DNA from: Candidatus Omnitrophota bacterium
GTDB taxonomy: Bacteria > Omnitrophota > Omnitrophia > Omnitrophales > Aquincolibacteriaceae
Length of the DNA stretch: 46,994 nt
Assembly: GCA_023247035.1 (NCBI GenBank)
Contig: JAHFHG010000008.1
Location: 13,896 to 60,889 of the forward strand
Direction of reading: 5' to 3'
Positions within the stretch are counted from its first letter, which is position 1; the number at the start of each line of letters is the position of its first letter. The notes beneath the pieces were generated by a model. That model had not been told where the DNA came from, did not search any database, and worked only from the letters and a program-made list of their open reading frames with translations. Made by a program: the position numbers and the translations under genes. Below are positions 40,126 to 46,994 of this stretch, one piece after another.

Positions 40126-40758
40126 ATGCCTTTAACAATGGAAAACATTGAAAAAGACGGGCTTCGAGAAAAGGCCTTGGAGATTGCCAGGCAGCATAAA
40201 GCCTCCTGGATTCAGCTCGGGCAGTACCTTCATACGATTTATAAGGAAAAGCTCTACAAAAAATGGGGTTTCTTGGCTTTTGAAACTTATTGCCGGAAGG
40301 AACTCGGCGTTAAGGAAACCACGGCCTCTAAACTCCTAAAGTCCTACTCCTTTCTGGAACAAGAAGAGCCGCGGATCGTGAAATCCGAATTTGCGGACGA
40401 GGAATCGCCGAACGGGATTCCGCATTATGAATCGGTGAACCTCCTGCGGCTTGCCAAAGAGAATAAAAAAATAAGGACGGAGGATTTCGCCGATCTGCGT
40501 CAAGCCGTTCTCGGCGCGGCCAAGGAGCCGAAAGAAATCCGTGCCCAAGTCAAAAAAATACTCCTCGAAGGATCCGGGGGAAAATCTCCGGCCGAACTAA
40601 GACGCGCCAGGAGAAATACGGTCATCAAACGTCTGGTCAGTTTTCTGGGAAATGTCAAAAAAGAACTCGAAACGGAGAAGCTCCTTCCGGACTATCTTTT
40701 AAAGCAGCTTGCGGATCTGAGTCGAAAACTTGAAGATCAGATCGAAGAGGAACGCTGA
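40126..40758 (+). CDS. Putative DNA-binding (helix-turn-helix-like) protein
   Basis: Not a family I can name with certainty. The 210-aa protein is highly charged and helical. Residues about 20-75 read WIQLGQYLHTIYKEKLYKKW, then a segment ending YCRKELGVKETTASKLLKSY, which looks like a helix-turn-helix region. Similar segments occur in phage- and plasmid-like regulators. The C-terminal third (about 160-210) is basic then acidic and could be a coiled coil. No enzyme motif is visible. It has its own upstream region and no close operon partner (110 bp to phhB). Confidence 0.6.
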   Translation: MPLTMENIEKDGLREKALEIARQHKASWIQLGQYLHTIYKEKLYKKWGFLAFETYCRKELGVKETTASKLLKSYSFLEQEEPRIVKSEFADEESPNGIPHYESVNLLRLAKENKKIRTEDFADLRQAVLGAAKEPKEIRAQVKKILLEGSGGKSPAELRRARRNTVIKRLVSFLGNVKKELETEKLLPDYLLKQLADLSRKLEDQIEEER

Positions 40759-40868
40759 CCCGATACGGGCGAAGGGTGAAGGTATCTTGCGGCCCTTGTG
40801 AGGCGAGCCCGGTCGGTTTCTGCTCACTTCAGGGATTATAAAATAATAGAAAAGAAAGGAGGGTTAAA

Positions 40869-41207
40869 ATGACTCAAACATCTTTGGATTTTGCTCAGAA
40901 AAAATGCAAACCCTGCGAGGGCGGCACGCCGGCTTTGACGGAAGATCAGATCCGGGAATACCTCGCCCGCTTAAACGGCTGGAGCCTTGCGGAGGGGAAG
41001 ATCACCCGGCTTTTTAGCTTTAAAAATTATTACCAAACGGTGTCGTTTGTCAATGCCGCGGCCTGGATCGCTCATCAGGAGGACCATCATCCGGAAATCG
41101 AATTCGGATATAAACAATGCCGGATCCGCTGCTGGACTCACGCCATAAACGGCATTTCGGAAAACGATTTTATTTGCGCTGCAAAGATCGACAGGCTTTT
41201 AACCTAG
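40869..41207 (+). CDS. phhB: Pterin-4a-carbinolamine dehydratase
   Basis: Dehydrates 4a-hydroxytetrahydropterins, recycling pterin cofactor. The 112-aa protein has the family N-terminus (KCKPCEGGTPALTEDQI), the core NGWSLAEGKITRLFSFKNY, and the catalytic His pattern HQEDHHPEIEFGYKQ with CWTHAINGISENDF. A strong AAGGAGGG ribosome-binding site lies 5 nt before the ATG. No phenylalanine hydroxylase gene is nearby, so a house-cleaning role for pterins is possible. Its TAG stop lies in the end of an inverted-repeat element (41204-41322). Confidence 0.93.
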   Translation: MTQTSLDFAQKKCKPCEGGTPALTEDQIREYLARLNGWSLAEGKITRLFSFKNYYQTVSFVNAAAWIAHQEDHHPEIEFGYKQCRIRCWTHAINGISENDFICAAKIDRLLT

Positions 41208-41322
41208 TACCCTGTCAAGTTTAAAATTGTCATTCCCGAATGGTTTCATCGGGAATCCACAAGCTTTGGATTCCCGCTTAACATCGTGCGGGAATGACAA
41301 AAAAAAATTGACGCCGTACTAG
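41204..41322. mobile_element. Inverted-repeat MITE/REP-like element, family B
   Basis: A 119-bp palindromic element filling most of the phhB-asmA gap. The ends are CTAGTAC...GTACTAG, with GTCAA/TTGAC just inside. Within it, GTCATTCCCG (41229-41238) pairs with CGGGAATGAC (41289-41298), and CGGGAATCCA (41250-41259) with TGGATTCCCG (41267-41276), so nearly the whole element can fold. It shares GTCATTCCCG with family A. No target duplication is evident and nothing is encoded. Confidence 0.7.
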
Positions 41323-41343
41323 CATTTCTAAGCAGGGTTTTCC

Positions 41344-43113
41344 GTGAAAAAAACACTTCTGATTCTCTTGGTCATTCTTGTGTTGGGCGGGATTTCTCTG
41401 GCGATTTTTATTGCCGGATTCAATCTGGACGGGTATCGGCCGGGCATCATCCGAAGGCTTGAAGAATCTTTAGAAAAACCCGTGCGGCTTGAGAAAATTA
41501 CGCTGGGCTGGCACGAGGGGCTGGCCTTGAATCTGAAGGGGCTTGTCCTGTACAGCGACAACGTGAGAAAACAGGAAGTGCTCCGGCTGGAATCGGTCGG
41601 GATTCTTATGAATCCCTGGGCTTTGCTCAATAAAAAGGTGGAAATCTCTTCCCTTTTTCTGATTGAGCCTGAGGTGCGCCTGATTCTCAGCCCTGAGGGA
41701 AAAATCGTGGGATTTGAGACAAAATCCAAAAGAAAATGGGATTGGGTTTCGCTGCTGGCCGCTGTTTCGCTGAACATAGACAAAATAAAAATCGAGCGAG
41801 GCAAGGTTTCTTTCCGGGACGAATCGCGCCGGCCGCCTCCGGAAATTCAATGGGCGGACATTCAGTTAACTTTGAAAGATGTGGCGTGGAACAGGCCCGC
41901 GCACGTCCAGGCCGAAGCCTCTTTTCTGAGCCCGCGTCCGAACTTGGAACTCGAAGGCCAAATCCGGCTCACTCAGGAAGGGCTGTTAGCGGAAAACGTC
42001 GGATTGAAAGGGGATCTGAATTCTGTCGATTGGGATCAGGCCCGCCGCGCTTTGTCTTTTTTGAAAGGCGAGAAATTCCCAAAAAGCGCCGAGGGGAAAA
42101 TCTTTTTGAGCCTGCCCGCTCTTCCATTAACCGGCCAAGGATTGGAGAATTTAAATATGCAGTTCCAGCTTAAAGAGGGGAAAGTGGTTTTCCCGGAAAT
42201 CGGCGTTCCGCTTGAAAGGATCAATTCCACCGCGCGTATGACGGGCGGGCGGCTGGAGGTGGAAAATATCGAGGCCTCGTTTGCGGGCGGCCGGATTCAG
42301 GTGTCCGCAGATTACCGTAGGAATTTGCCCAACCCCTTGGCATCCCTCGAACTCAAAGCGGAAGGGATCAGCCTCGATAAAATTTTTCCTGCCGTTTCTA
42401 CGAAACCCCGGCTTGAAGGCCGGCTTGCGGCTTTTTTCCAAGGGACGATTCAAGGAACCCGGAAGGCCTTTGCTCCCGATACGCTGGCGGGAAAAGGAAC
42501 CGTCCGGCTCGACGACGCGGTGATCCGGAACTTTAACTTTTTAAAGGATGTCTTTTCGCGGATTTCGATTATCCCGGGCCTGGTCGACAAGTTGGGCGAA
42601 CGCTTGCCTCCGAACTACCAAGAAAGGCTTTTGTCGACGGATACTTATCTCAATCCCATTGAGCCGGCCTTTACGGTCAATCAGGGCGTCGCCGCTTTCG
42701 ACAATTTATCGGTGGTAGCGGATTCCTTTGAAATTACCGGAATGGGGCAAGTAGGCGCGGCGGACCAGAGCGTCTTGATGCAGGCGATACTTCATGTGGA
42801 GCCCGATCTTTCGGCCGCGCTTATCCGAAGCGTCAATGAGCTTCAATATTTTGCTGCCGACGGGCGCCTCCAGATTCCTTTAACGCTTCGGGGAACCCTT
42901 GGGGATATTTCCATGACTCCGGAACTGCAGTCTATCGCTTCCCGCCTGGCGGTTTCGAAAGCCACGGAAGCGGTCAACGATTGGCTTTTTAAGAAAAAAA
43001 AGAATGAGCAGGGCGTCGCGGATCAGCAGCAAGAATTCACCCCGCGAAATTTAATCGGCGCTCTTCTGCAGGGCGCTCTTCAGTCCGGCTCGGAGAGCTC
43101 GCAGGAAAGGTAA
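41344..43113 (+). CDS. AsmA family protein
   Basis: Large envelope protein of 589 aa with an N-terminal membrane anchor (about 3-25, LLILLVILVLGGISLAIF) and a long beta-rich, repeat-like periplasmic part typical of AsmA (ARMTGGRLEVENIEASFAGG; late LTLRGTLGDISMTPELQSI). AsmA-like proteins are thought to bridge the periplasm and move phospholipids to the outer membrane. The start is GTG at 41344, 22 bp after the family B element, so its promoter must lie within that element or upstream of phhB. It is followed after 90 bp by the P-loop gene under its own promoter. Confidence 0.86.
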   Translation: MKKTLLILLVILVLGGISLAIFIAGFNLDGYRPGIIRRLEESLEKPVRLEKITLGWHEGLALNLKGLVLYSDNVRKQEVLRLESVGILMNPWALLNKKVEISSLFLIEPEVRLILSPEGKIVGFETKSKRKWDWVSLLAAVSLNIDKIKIERGKVSFRDESRRPPPEIQWADIQLTLKDVAWNRPAHVQAEASFLSPRPNLELEGQIRLTQEGLLAENVGLKGDLNSVDWDQARRALSFLKGEKFPKSAEGKIFLSLPALPLTGQGLENLNMQFQLKEGKVVFPEIGVPLERINSTARMTGGRLEVENIEASFAGGRIQVSADYRRNLPNPLASLELKAEGISLDKIFPAVSTKPRLEGRLAAFFQGTIQGTRKAFAPDTLAGKGTVRLDDAVIRNFNFLKDVFSRISIIPGLVDKLGERLPPNYQERLLSTDTYLNPIEPAFTVNQGVAAFDNLSVVADSFEITGMGQVGAADQSVLMQAILHVEPDLSAALIRSVNELQYFAADGRLQIPLTLRGTLGDISMTPELQSIASRLAVSKATEAVNDWLFKKKKNEQGVADQQQEFTPRNLIGALLQGALQSGSESSQER

Positions 43114-43157
43114 GTTTTCTTTGCGCGCTTTCGTCCGCGCTTGCCGCGAAGTTTGAT

Positions 43158-43186
43158 TTGAGTTTGGCTTTGTTATTGAGTAAAAT
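43158..43186 (+). promoter_or_regulatory. Promoter of the HprK/PEPCK-like gene
   Basis: TTGAGT (43158-43163), 17-bp spacer, TAAAAT (43181-43186). The predicted start, near 43193, leaves only about 11 nt before ATG 43204. No Shine-Dalgarno box is seen, so translation may start on a nearly leaderless mRNA. Confidence 0.5.
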
Positions 43187-43203
43187 CCAGCCCCAAATAT
43201 CCG

Positions 43204-45003
43204 ATGCCTACGATGCCGCAAACTTCCCATTCCACAGGGCCGAAAAATTTTTTATATAAGGTGAGCGGAAATAAAGTATTTATCCGGCTCAAGAGCCGTG
43301 TGTGCGATACCTCCGACGAGCTGCTGGCCAGTGATTTATGTTTTGAGGCCGTCAAAAGATCGGCCCGCGAATTAGCGGAAAAAAATTCCGTTCTTCTGGG
43401 AGTTTTCGGCGCGAGCCCCGTCAATGACGAAACCCTTCGCTTGCTTGTCCAAACGCTGCAGCTGCTGGCCAAGATGCCTGCCGATCTTGTCTGCAAAGCC
43501 GCCCCCGGCGCGGAAGTTTTTTTGAAAGACCGCCACCTCTTTAATGATTTTGTCGAGCATTTTTACAATTTTTGGAGACGTTTTGACCGCTACATTATCT
43601 GCGATTCCGAAGGCGACCGGCTGGATACGCGCCCTTTCCGGACTTTTAATCAGACCATTGAAAATTTGACGCACCTGGTCAGAAAGGTCTACCGCGACAT
43701 CCAGGAAAATACAATCAATAACCACCCGCGTATTTACAGGCAGGTCAGCGCGGGCGCTCAAATCGCCACGATCGCCCTGCCTAAAGATATTCCGTACCCC
43801 GCGGCCGGAATCTACCAAAAGTTGAAGACGATCCCCGTGATCCGTCAGATTCTTCTTTATCCGCCGCTTGTCCTCAATCCGCCGATGAATAAGCGGAAAG
43901 GTAAATTTGAAAGAATCCGCCGCAATCCTTTGGAAGTCATCGACGACTTCGTTAAAGACGAATGGCTTTGCTATCCCGCCAAAGTCGCGGATTTGGTGGT
44001 CCTCATTTATTTTCATGAAAAATTTTTCGAGCTCGGGCTTTCCCTGTGCAATCTTTTTGAGCTCGCCGACGACCGGGATCTTAAACGCAAACCCGATGCC
44101 CTTTATCTTTTTGGCGTTCCGGGCCGCGCCCTCTATGAATTCGGCTCCTTTCCGGCCGTTTTTTTCGATGATGAGGAAAATGATTTGCTTGTAGGCGCTG
44201 TGCCCAATGCCGACGAGTTCGGTTATTTCGGATACGTGAAAAAAATGGTCCTCACGCTCCACAATATCAAAAGGATAAAACAGAGAAGGATGCCGTTTCA
44301 CGGGGCCCTTGTGAAAATCTATCTGAAAGGAAATCAGCAGGCCTCGCTCCTTATGATCGGAGACAGCGGCGCCGGGAAATCCGAAACGCTTGAGGCGTTC
44401 CGCGAGCTGGGCGAGGATTACATTCAGGATTTGGTCGTGATCGCCGACGATATGGGCTCGCTCGCGATCAACGGCCAAGGTGAAATCCTCGGGTACGGAA
44501 CGGAGACGGGCGCTTTTTTAAGGCTCGACGATCTTCAGCCGGGCTACGCGCTGGGCCAGATCGACCGCGCCATTATTATGAGCGCCAATCAAGTCAATGC
44601 CCGCATTCTCCTGCCTGTGACGACTTTTGAGAATATCCTCAAGGGCCAGAAAATTGATTACGTGTTTTATGCCAACAATTATGAAATGCTCGATGAGGAG
44701 CATCCGCTGATTGAGCGATTCAAAACCCCCGAAGAGGCCCTCAAAGTTTTTCGTGAAGGCACGGTCATGAGTAAGGGGACGACCGCTTCCACGGGCCTTG
44801 TCCATTCCTACTTTGCGAATATTTTTGGGCCGGTCCAGTATCAAGAGCTTCATGAAGCGGCGGCTAAAAGATATTTTGAAGCGTTCTTTGCGAAAGGGAT
44901 TTTCGTCGGTCAAATGAGAACCCGGCTGGGCCTTGCGGGCTGGGAACGCAAAGGGCCCGAAGAAACCGCAAAAGAGCTTCTGAAAATTATCCGGTCTCAA
45001 TAA
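43204..45003 (+). CDS. HprK/PEP-carboxykinase-like P-loop protein of unknown substrate
   Basis: The 599-aa protein has no assigned function that I know of. Its last 230 residues carry a P-loop of the HPr-kinase/PEP-carboxykinase type: GDSGAGKSE (386-394), VIADDMG (412-418) as the kinase-2 Asp pair, and later STGLVHSYFANIFGPVQYQE, resembling the C-terminal lobe of ATP-dependent PEP carboxykinase. The N-terminal 370 residues match neither enzyme in a way I can recognise. ATP-dependent phosphotransfer to a protein or small acid is the best guess. M4 (ATG 43213) is an alternative start. No HPr-like protein gene is nearby. Confidence 0.75.
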   Translation: MPTMPQTSHSTGPKNFLYKVSGNKVFIRLKSRVCDTSDELLASDLCFEAVKRSARELAEKNSVLLGVFGASPVNDETLRLLVQTLQLLAKMPADLVCKAAPGAEVFLKDRHLFNDFVEHFYNFWRRFDRYIICDSEGDRLDTRPFRTFNQTIENLTHLVRKVYRDIQENTINNHPRIYRQVSAGAQIATIALPKDIPYPAAGIYQKLKTIPVIRQILLYPPLVLNPPMNKRKGKFERIRRNPLEVIDDFVKDEWLCYPAKVADLVVLIYFHEKFFELGLSLCNLFELADDRDLKRKPDALYLFGVPGRALYEFGSFPAVFFDDEENDLLVGAVPNADEFGYFGYVKKMVLTLHNIKRIKQRRMPFHGALVKIYLKGNQQASLLMIGDSGAGKSETLEAFRELGEDYIQDLVVIADDMGSLAINGQGEILGYGTETGAFLRLDDLQPGYALGQIDRAIIMSANQVNARILLPVTTFENILKGQKIDYVFYANNYEMLDEEHPLIERFKTPEEALKVFREGTVMSKGTTASTGLVHSYFANIFGPVQYQELHEAAAKRYFEAFFAKGIFVGQMRTRLGLAGWERKGPEETAKELLKIIRSQ

Positions 45004-45075
45004 AAATATTTCCCGCCTTAATTTTTTAATCCAAGGGCGCCTCGATTTTTGATCCGTCTCCGCCGCCGCCCCGAT

Positions 45076-45103
45076 TTGTAATAATCCGGATGGCCCGTTA
45101 TAC
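45076..45103 (+). promoter_or_regulatory. Candidate promoter of the 7TM-PAS sensor gene
   Basis: TTGTAA (45076-45081), 16-bp spacer, TTATAC (45098-45103), about 33 bp before the GTG start. A short AGGGA box lies between them. Confidence 0.4.
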
Positions 45104-45135
45104 TTTTTTAAGGACAAAAATAAGGGAATATCCTT

Positions 45136-46986
45136 GTGACGAGCTTGATCCAATTTTTAAATCCTTCTCATTACCATCCGACCGTTTATGCCTTGCCGCC
45201 TCTTGGGGTAGGGATCATCACGGCATTGCTCGGGGTGGTGGTCCTGATCCGCGAACGCGGCTCGCCCGTCAGCCGCGCCTTTTATAGTTTGACGGCAACC
45301 CTGGCCCTTTGGCTTCTCTGTTATGCCGGCATTTTTTCAGCCCGCCACCCTTCCATTGCCCTAGGCTGGATCAAATTGGAAAATGCAGCCGTCGTTTTTA
45401 TTCCCACGATGGTTTATAGTTTCACCCTCTCCGTGACCGGAAAATTTCAAGCCCACAAATTTTTTATCTTTTTCAGCTGTATTTTCTCGCTTATTTTTCT
45501 CTTCCTCGTCCTTTTTACCGATCAATTTGTCGAGGGCGCTTACAAATATTTTTGGGGTTATTATTCCCGCTACGGGAGGCTGAGCGTCCTATTTCTTATC
45601 TTTTTCTTTTTCATGATAATTTCCAGTCTTTATTTATTTTGGAAAGAATTTCACCGGTCTCCTGCCGGAATTCGAAGAAACCGGATCAAATCGTTTTTGC
45701 TGGGATTCGGAGTAGGCTCTTTAGCTTCTGTCGACTATCTGGCTACTTACGGAATGCCTGTCTACCCTTGCGGTTTCGTCGCCGTTTCTTTTTTTGTTGT
45801 CTTCATGGCTTGGGGGATTTGGCGGTACCGGCTGATCGACATTACTCCTTCTTTTGCCGCGGAGCAGATTATCAAGACCCTGGCCGACGGCCTGCTCGTG
45901 ATGGATCAGGAAGGGATTGTCTGTGTTGCCAATCAGGTGGCCGTGGATTGGTTTTCGGCGGATGGGAAACTCGTAGGGCAGCCCATTTCTAAGGCCGGCA
46001 TTGAATTCTTTAAAAAGGAGAATCTGAACAAGCTTTTTTGGTCCGGAGTGGTCCAAAGCCGTGAAATGAATTTTCGAAATCCGAAAGGGGAAAAGGCGAC
46101 GCTGGATATTTCCTCATCCGTCCTCTCCGACCGGCAAGGCAAGCCGCTGGCCGTTGTCTGTATCGCAAAAGATATCACCCTCCGCAAGCAGTCTGAAGAG
46201 GCTTTGCGCCACAGCGAGAAACATTACCGCCTCCTTGCAGAAAATGTTTCCGACGTCATCTGGACCATGGATTTGAATTTCAAATGGACCTACGTCAGCC
46301 CCTCCATTATGGGCCTGACCGGATTTCGCGCCGAGGAGGCGATCGTTCGTTCCCTGCAGGAGACGATCGCGGCGGCCTCATTTCAGCCTGCGATGAAAAC
46401 CTTTGCTGAGGAACTGGCTTTGGAGCCTTTATCGGCAAAGGGCATCTTCCGTTCCCGTACGCTCGAGCTCGAATATACTTGCAAAAACAGCTCGACGCTC
46501 TGGACGGAAGTGAGAATTACCGTGGTCCGGGATCAGGACGGCCGCCCCACGGAAATTGTTGGGATTACCCGCGATATTACGGAGCGCAGGAAGGCTGAAG
46601 AGGCCCTTCAGGCAAGCCAGCGCTGCTACTCGGATCTGGTTCAAGTGGCCGCGGACCCCATTATGAACTTGGACCGTTTAGGGATTATAAAATTTATGAA
46701 TCCGTCGGCGGAAGCTGTTCTTGACTATAAAGCCCATGAACTGGCGGGGCTTCACGTCGACCAATTGCTGGCCCCGGAATCCGTCGCCAAGGCGTTACAG
46801 GAATTTACCCTTGTGTTCCTGGGCTGGCAGCGGTTTTCTTTTGAACTTTATATGGTCCGAAAGGACGGCAAAAAACTTATTTTTGAAGCCAATCCGCGCC
46901 TGATCCGCCAGGGGCCGGACGATGCGATCCTTCAAATCATTTTCCACTCGCTGACCATCCAGCGGGAAGGCGAGGCGGCGGCTTAG
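45136..46986 (+). CDS. Membrane sensor with 7TM histidine-kinase-type N-terminus and three PAS domains, no kinase domain
   Basis: Start GTG at 45136. The first 235 residues contain about seven or eight membrane helices, the layout of the 7TM sensor found at the N-terminus of many histidine kinases. Three PAS domains follow (about 245-350, 365-480, 490-605), with typical PAC ends: VVCIAKDITLRKQSEEAL and IVGITRDITERRKAEEALQA. The frame then stops at TAG 46984-46986, just before the window end, with no HisKA, HATPase, GGDEF or EAL domain. Either the output domain is a separate downstream gene or a mutation has cut it off; the last 8 bases do not tell. Ligands are unknown. Confidence 0.85.
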   Translation: MTSLIQFLNPSHYHPTVYALPPLGVGIITALLGVVVLIRERGSPVSRAFYSLTATLALWLLCYAGIFSARHPSIALGWIKLENAAVVFIPTMVYSFTLSVTGKFQAHKFFIFFSCIFSLIFLFLVLFTDQFVEGAYKYFWGYYSRYGRLSVLFLIFFFFMIISSLYLFWKEFHRSPAGIRRNRIKSFLLGFGVGSLASVDYLATYGMPVYPCGFVAVSFFVVFMAWGIWRYRLIDITPSFAAEQIIKTLADGLLVMDQEGIVCVANQVAVDWFSADGKLVGQPISKAGIEFFKKENLNKLFWSGVVQSREMNFRNPKGEKATLDISSSVLSDRQGKPLAVVCIAKDITLRKQSEEALRHSEKHYRLLAENVSDVIWTMDLNFKWTYVSPSIMGLTGFRAEEAIVRSLQETIAAASFQPAMKTFAEELALEPLSAKGIFRSRTLELEYTCKNSSTLWTEVRITVVRDQDGRPTEIVGITRDITERRKAEEALQASQRCYSDLVQVAADPIMNLDRLGIIKFMNPSAEAVLDYKAHELAGLHVDQLLAPESVAKALQEFTLVFLGWQRFSFELYMVRKDGKKLIFEANPRLIRQGPDDAILQIIFHSLTIQREGEAAA

Positions 46987-46994
46987 GCCTCCCA

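Noticed and set aside
43372-44478. Long open frame (368 codons) on the minus strand opposite the HprK/PEPCK-like gene
   Set aside because: The plus-strand protein has clear P-loop motifs and a promoter; the opposite frame has no recognisable domain or ribosome-binding site and reflects codon bias.
1-46994. tRNA, rRNA or CRISPR array
   Set aside because: No tRNA-like T-arm within a cloverleaf, no rRNA segment and no regularly spaced repeats were seen on either strand.

Overview
The window is about 47 kb of densely packed bacterial chromosome. The encoded proteins point to a diderm, probably anaerobic bacterium: a secretin-based type II secretion system, an outer-membrane barrel, AsmA-like proteins, and a ferredoxin-type 2-oxoacid oxidoreductase. 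Gene content and protein style suggest an uncultivated lineage such as Omnitrophota (OP3) or a neighbour. That placement is inference; no rRNA or tRNA gene is visible to test it.

Layout. (1) 1-10.8 kb: a type II secretion operon, gspC-D-F-H-I-J-K-L-M-E plus a final membrane/coiled-coil gene, with overlapping or abutting genes. The secretin ends in a TonB-C-like domain. No clear gspG or prepilin peptidase lies in the window. (2) 10.9-14.3 kb: recN, a MITE-like element, radC with a long leader, and a SemiSWEET-like transporter. (3) 14.3-20.9 kb: a peptidoglycan-recycling block. murQ, anmK and a sodium:solute symporter are on the minus strand. They diverge from nagZ and an APC permease on the plus strand. 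(4) 21-23.1 kb: psd, pssA and a LysE-type exporter. (5) 23.1-29 kb: a CBS protein, korA, korB, a zinc-ribbon/CBS protein and typA. (6) 29-35.9 kb: FecR-domain protein, periplasmic protein and outer-membrane barrel (minus strand), divergent from a CHASE2 nucleotide cyclase, an M15 peptidase and an O-methyltransferase. (7) 36-47 kb: a secreted nuclease, a REC/HD-GYP regulator, two AsmA-like proteins, a putative DNA-binding protein, pterin dehydratase, an HprK/PEPCK-like P-loop protein and a 7TM-PAS sensor.

The most notable finding is a set of small non-coding inverted-repeat elements. Family A has two copies (12760-12994 and 39594-39805, opposite orientations) with about 19-bp terminal inverted repeats. 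The second copy is flanked by a perfect 7-bp direct repeat, and removing the element plus one repeat restores a slightly longer reading frame in the upstream gene. An end of the first copy supplies the -35 box of a strong-looking promoter in front of radC. A different element (41204-41322) supplies the stop codon of the pterin dehydratase gene.

Working links: NagZ, AnmK and MurQ form a sugar-recycling route, for which the symporter could be the importer. Psd and PssA make phosphatidylethanolamine. KorAB feeds low-potential electrons to ferredoxin and may be modulated by its two CBS neighbours. The FecR/barrel/cyclase cluster looks like a trans-envelope second-messenger module. All start sites, promoters and structures were judged by eye.
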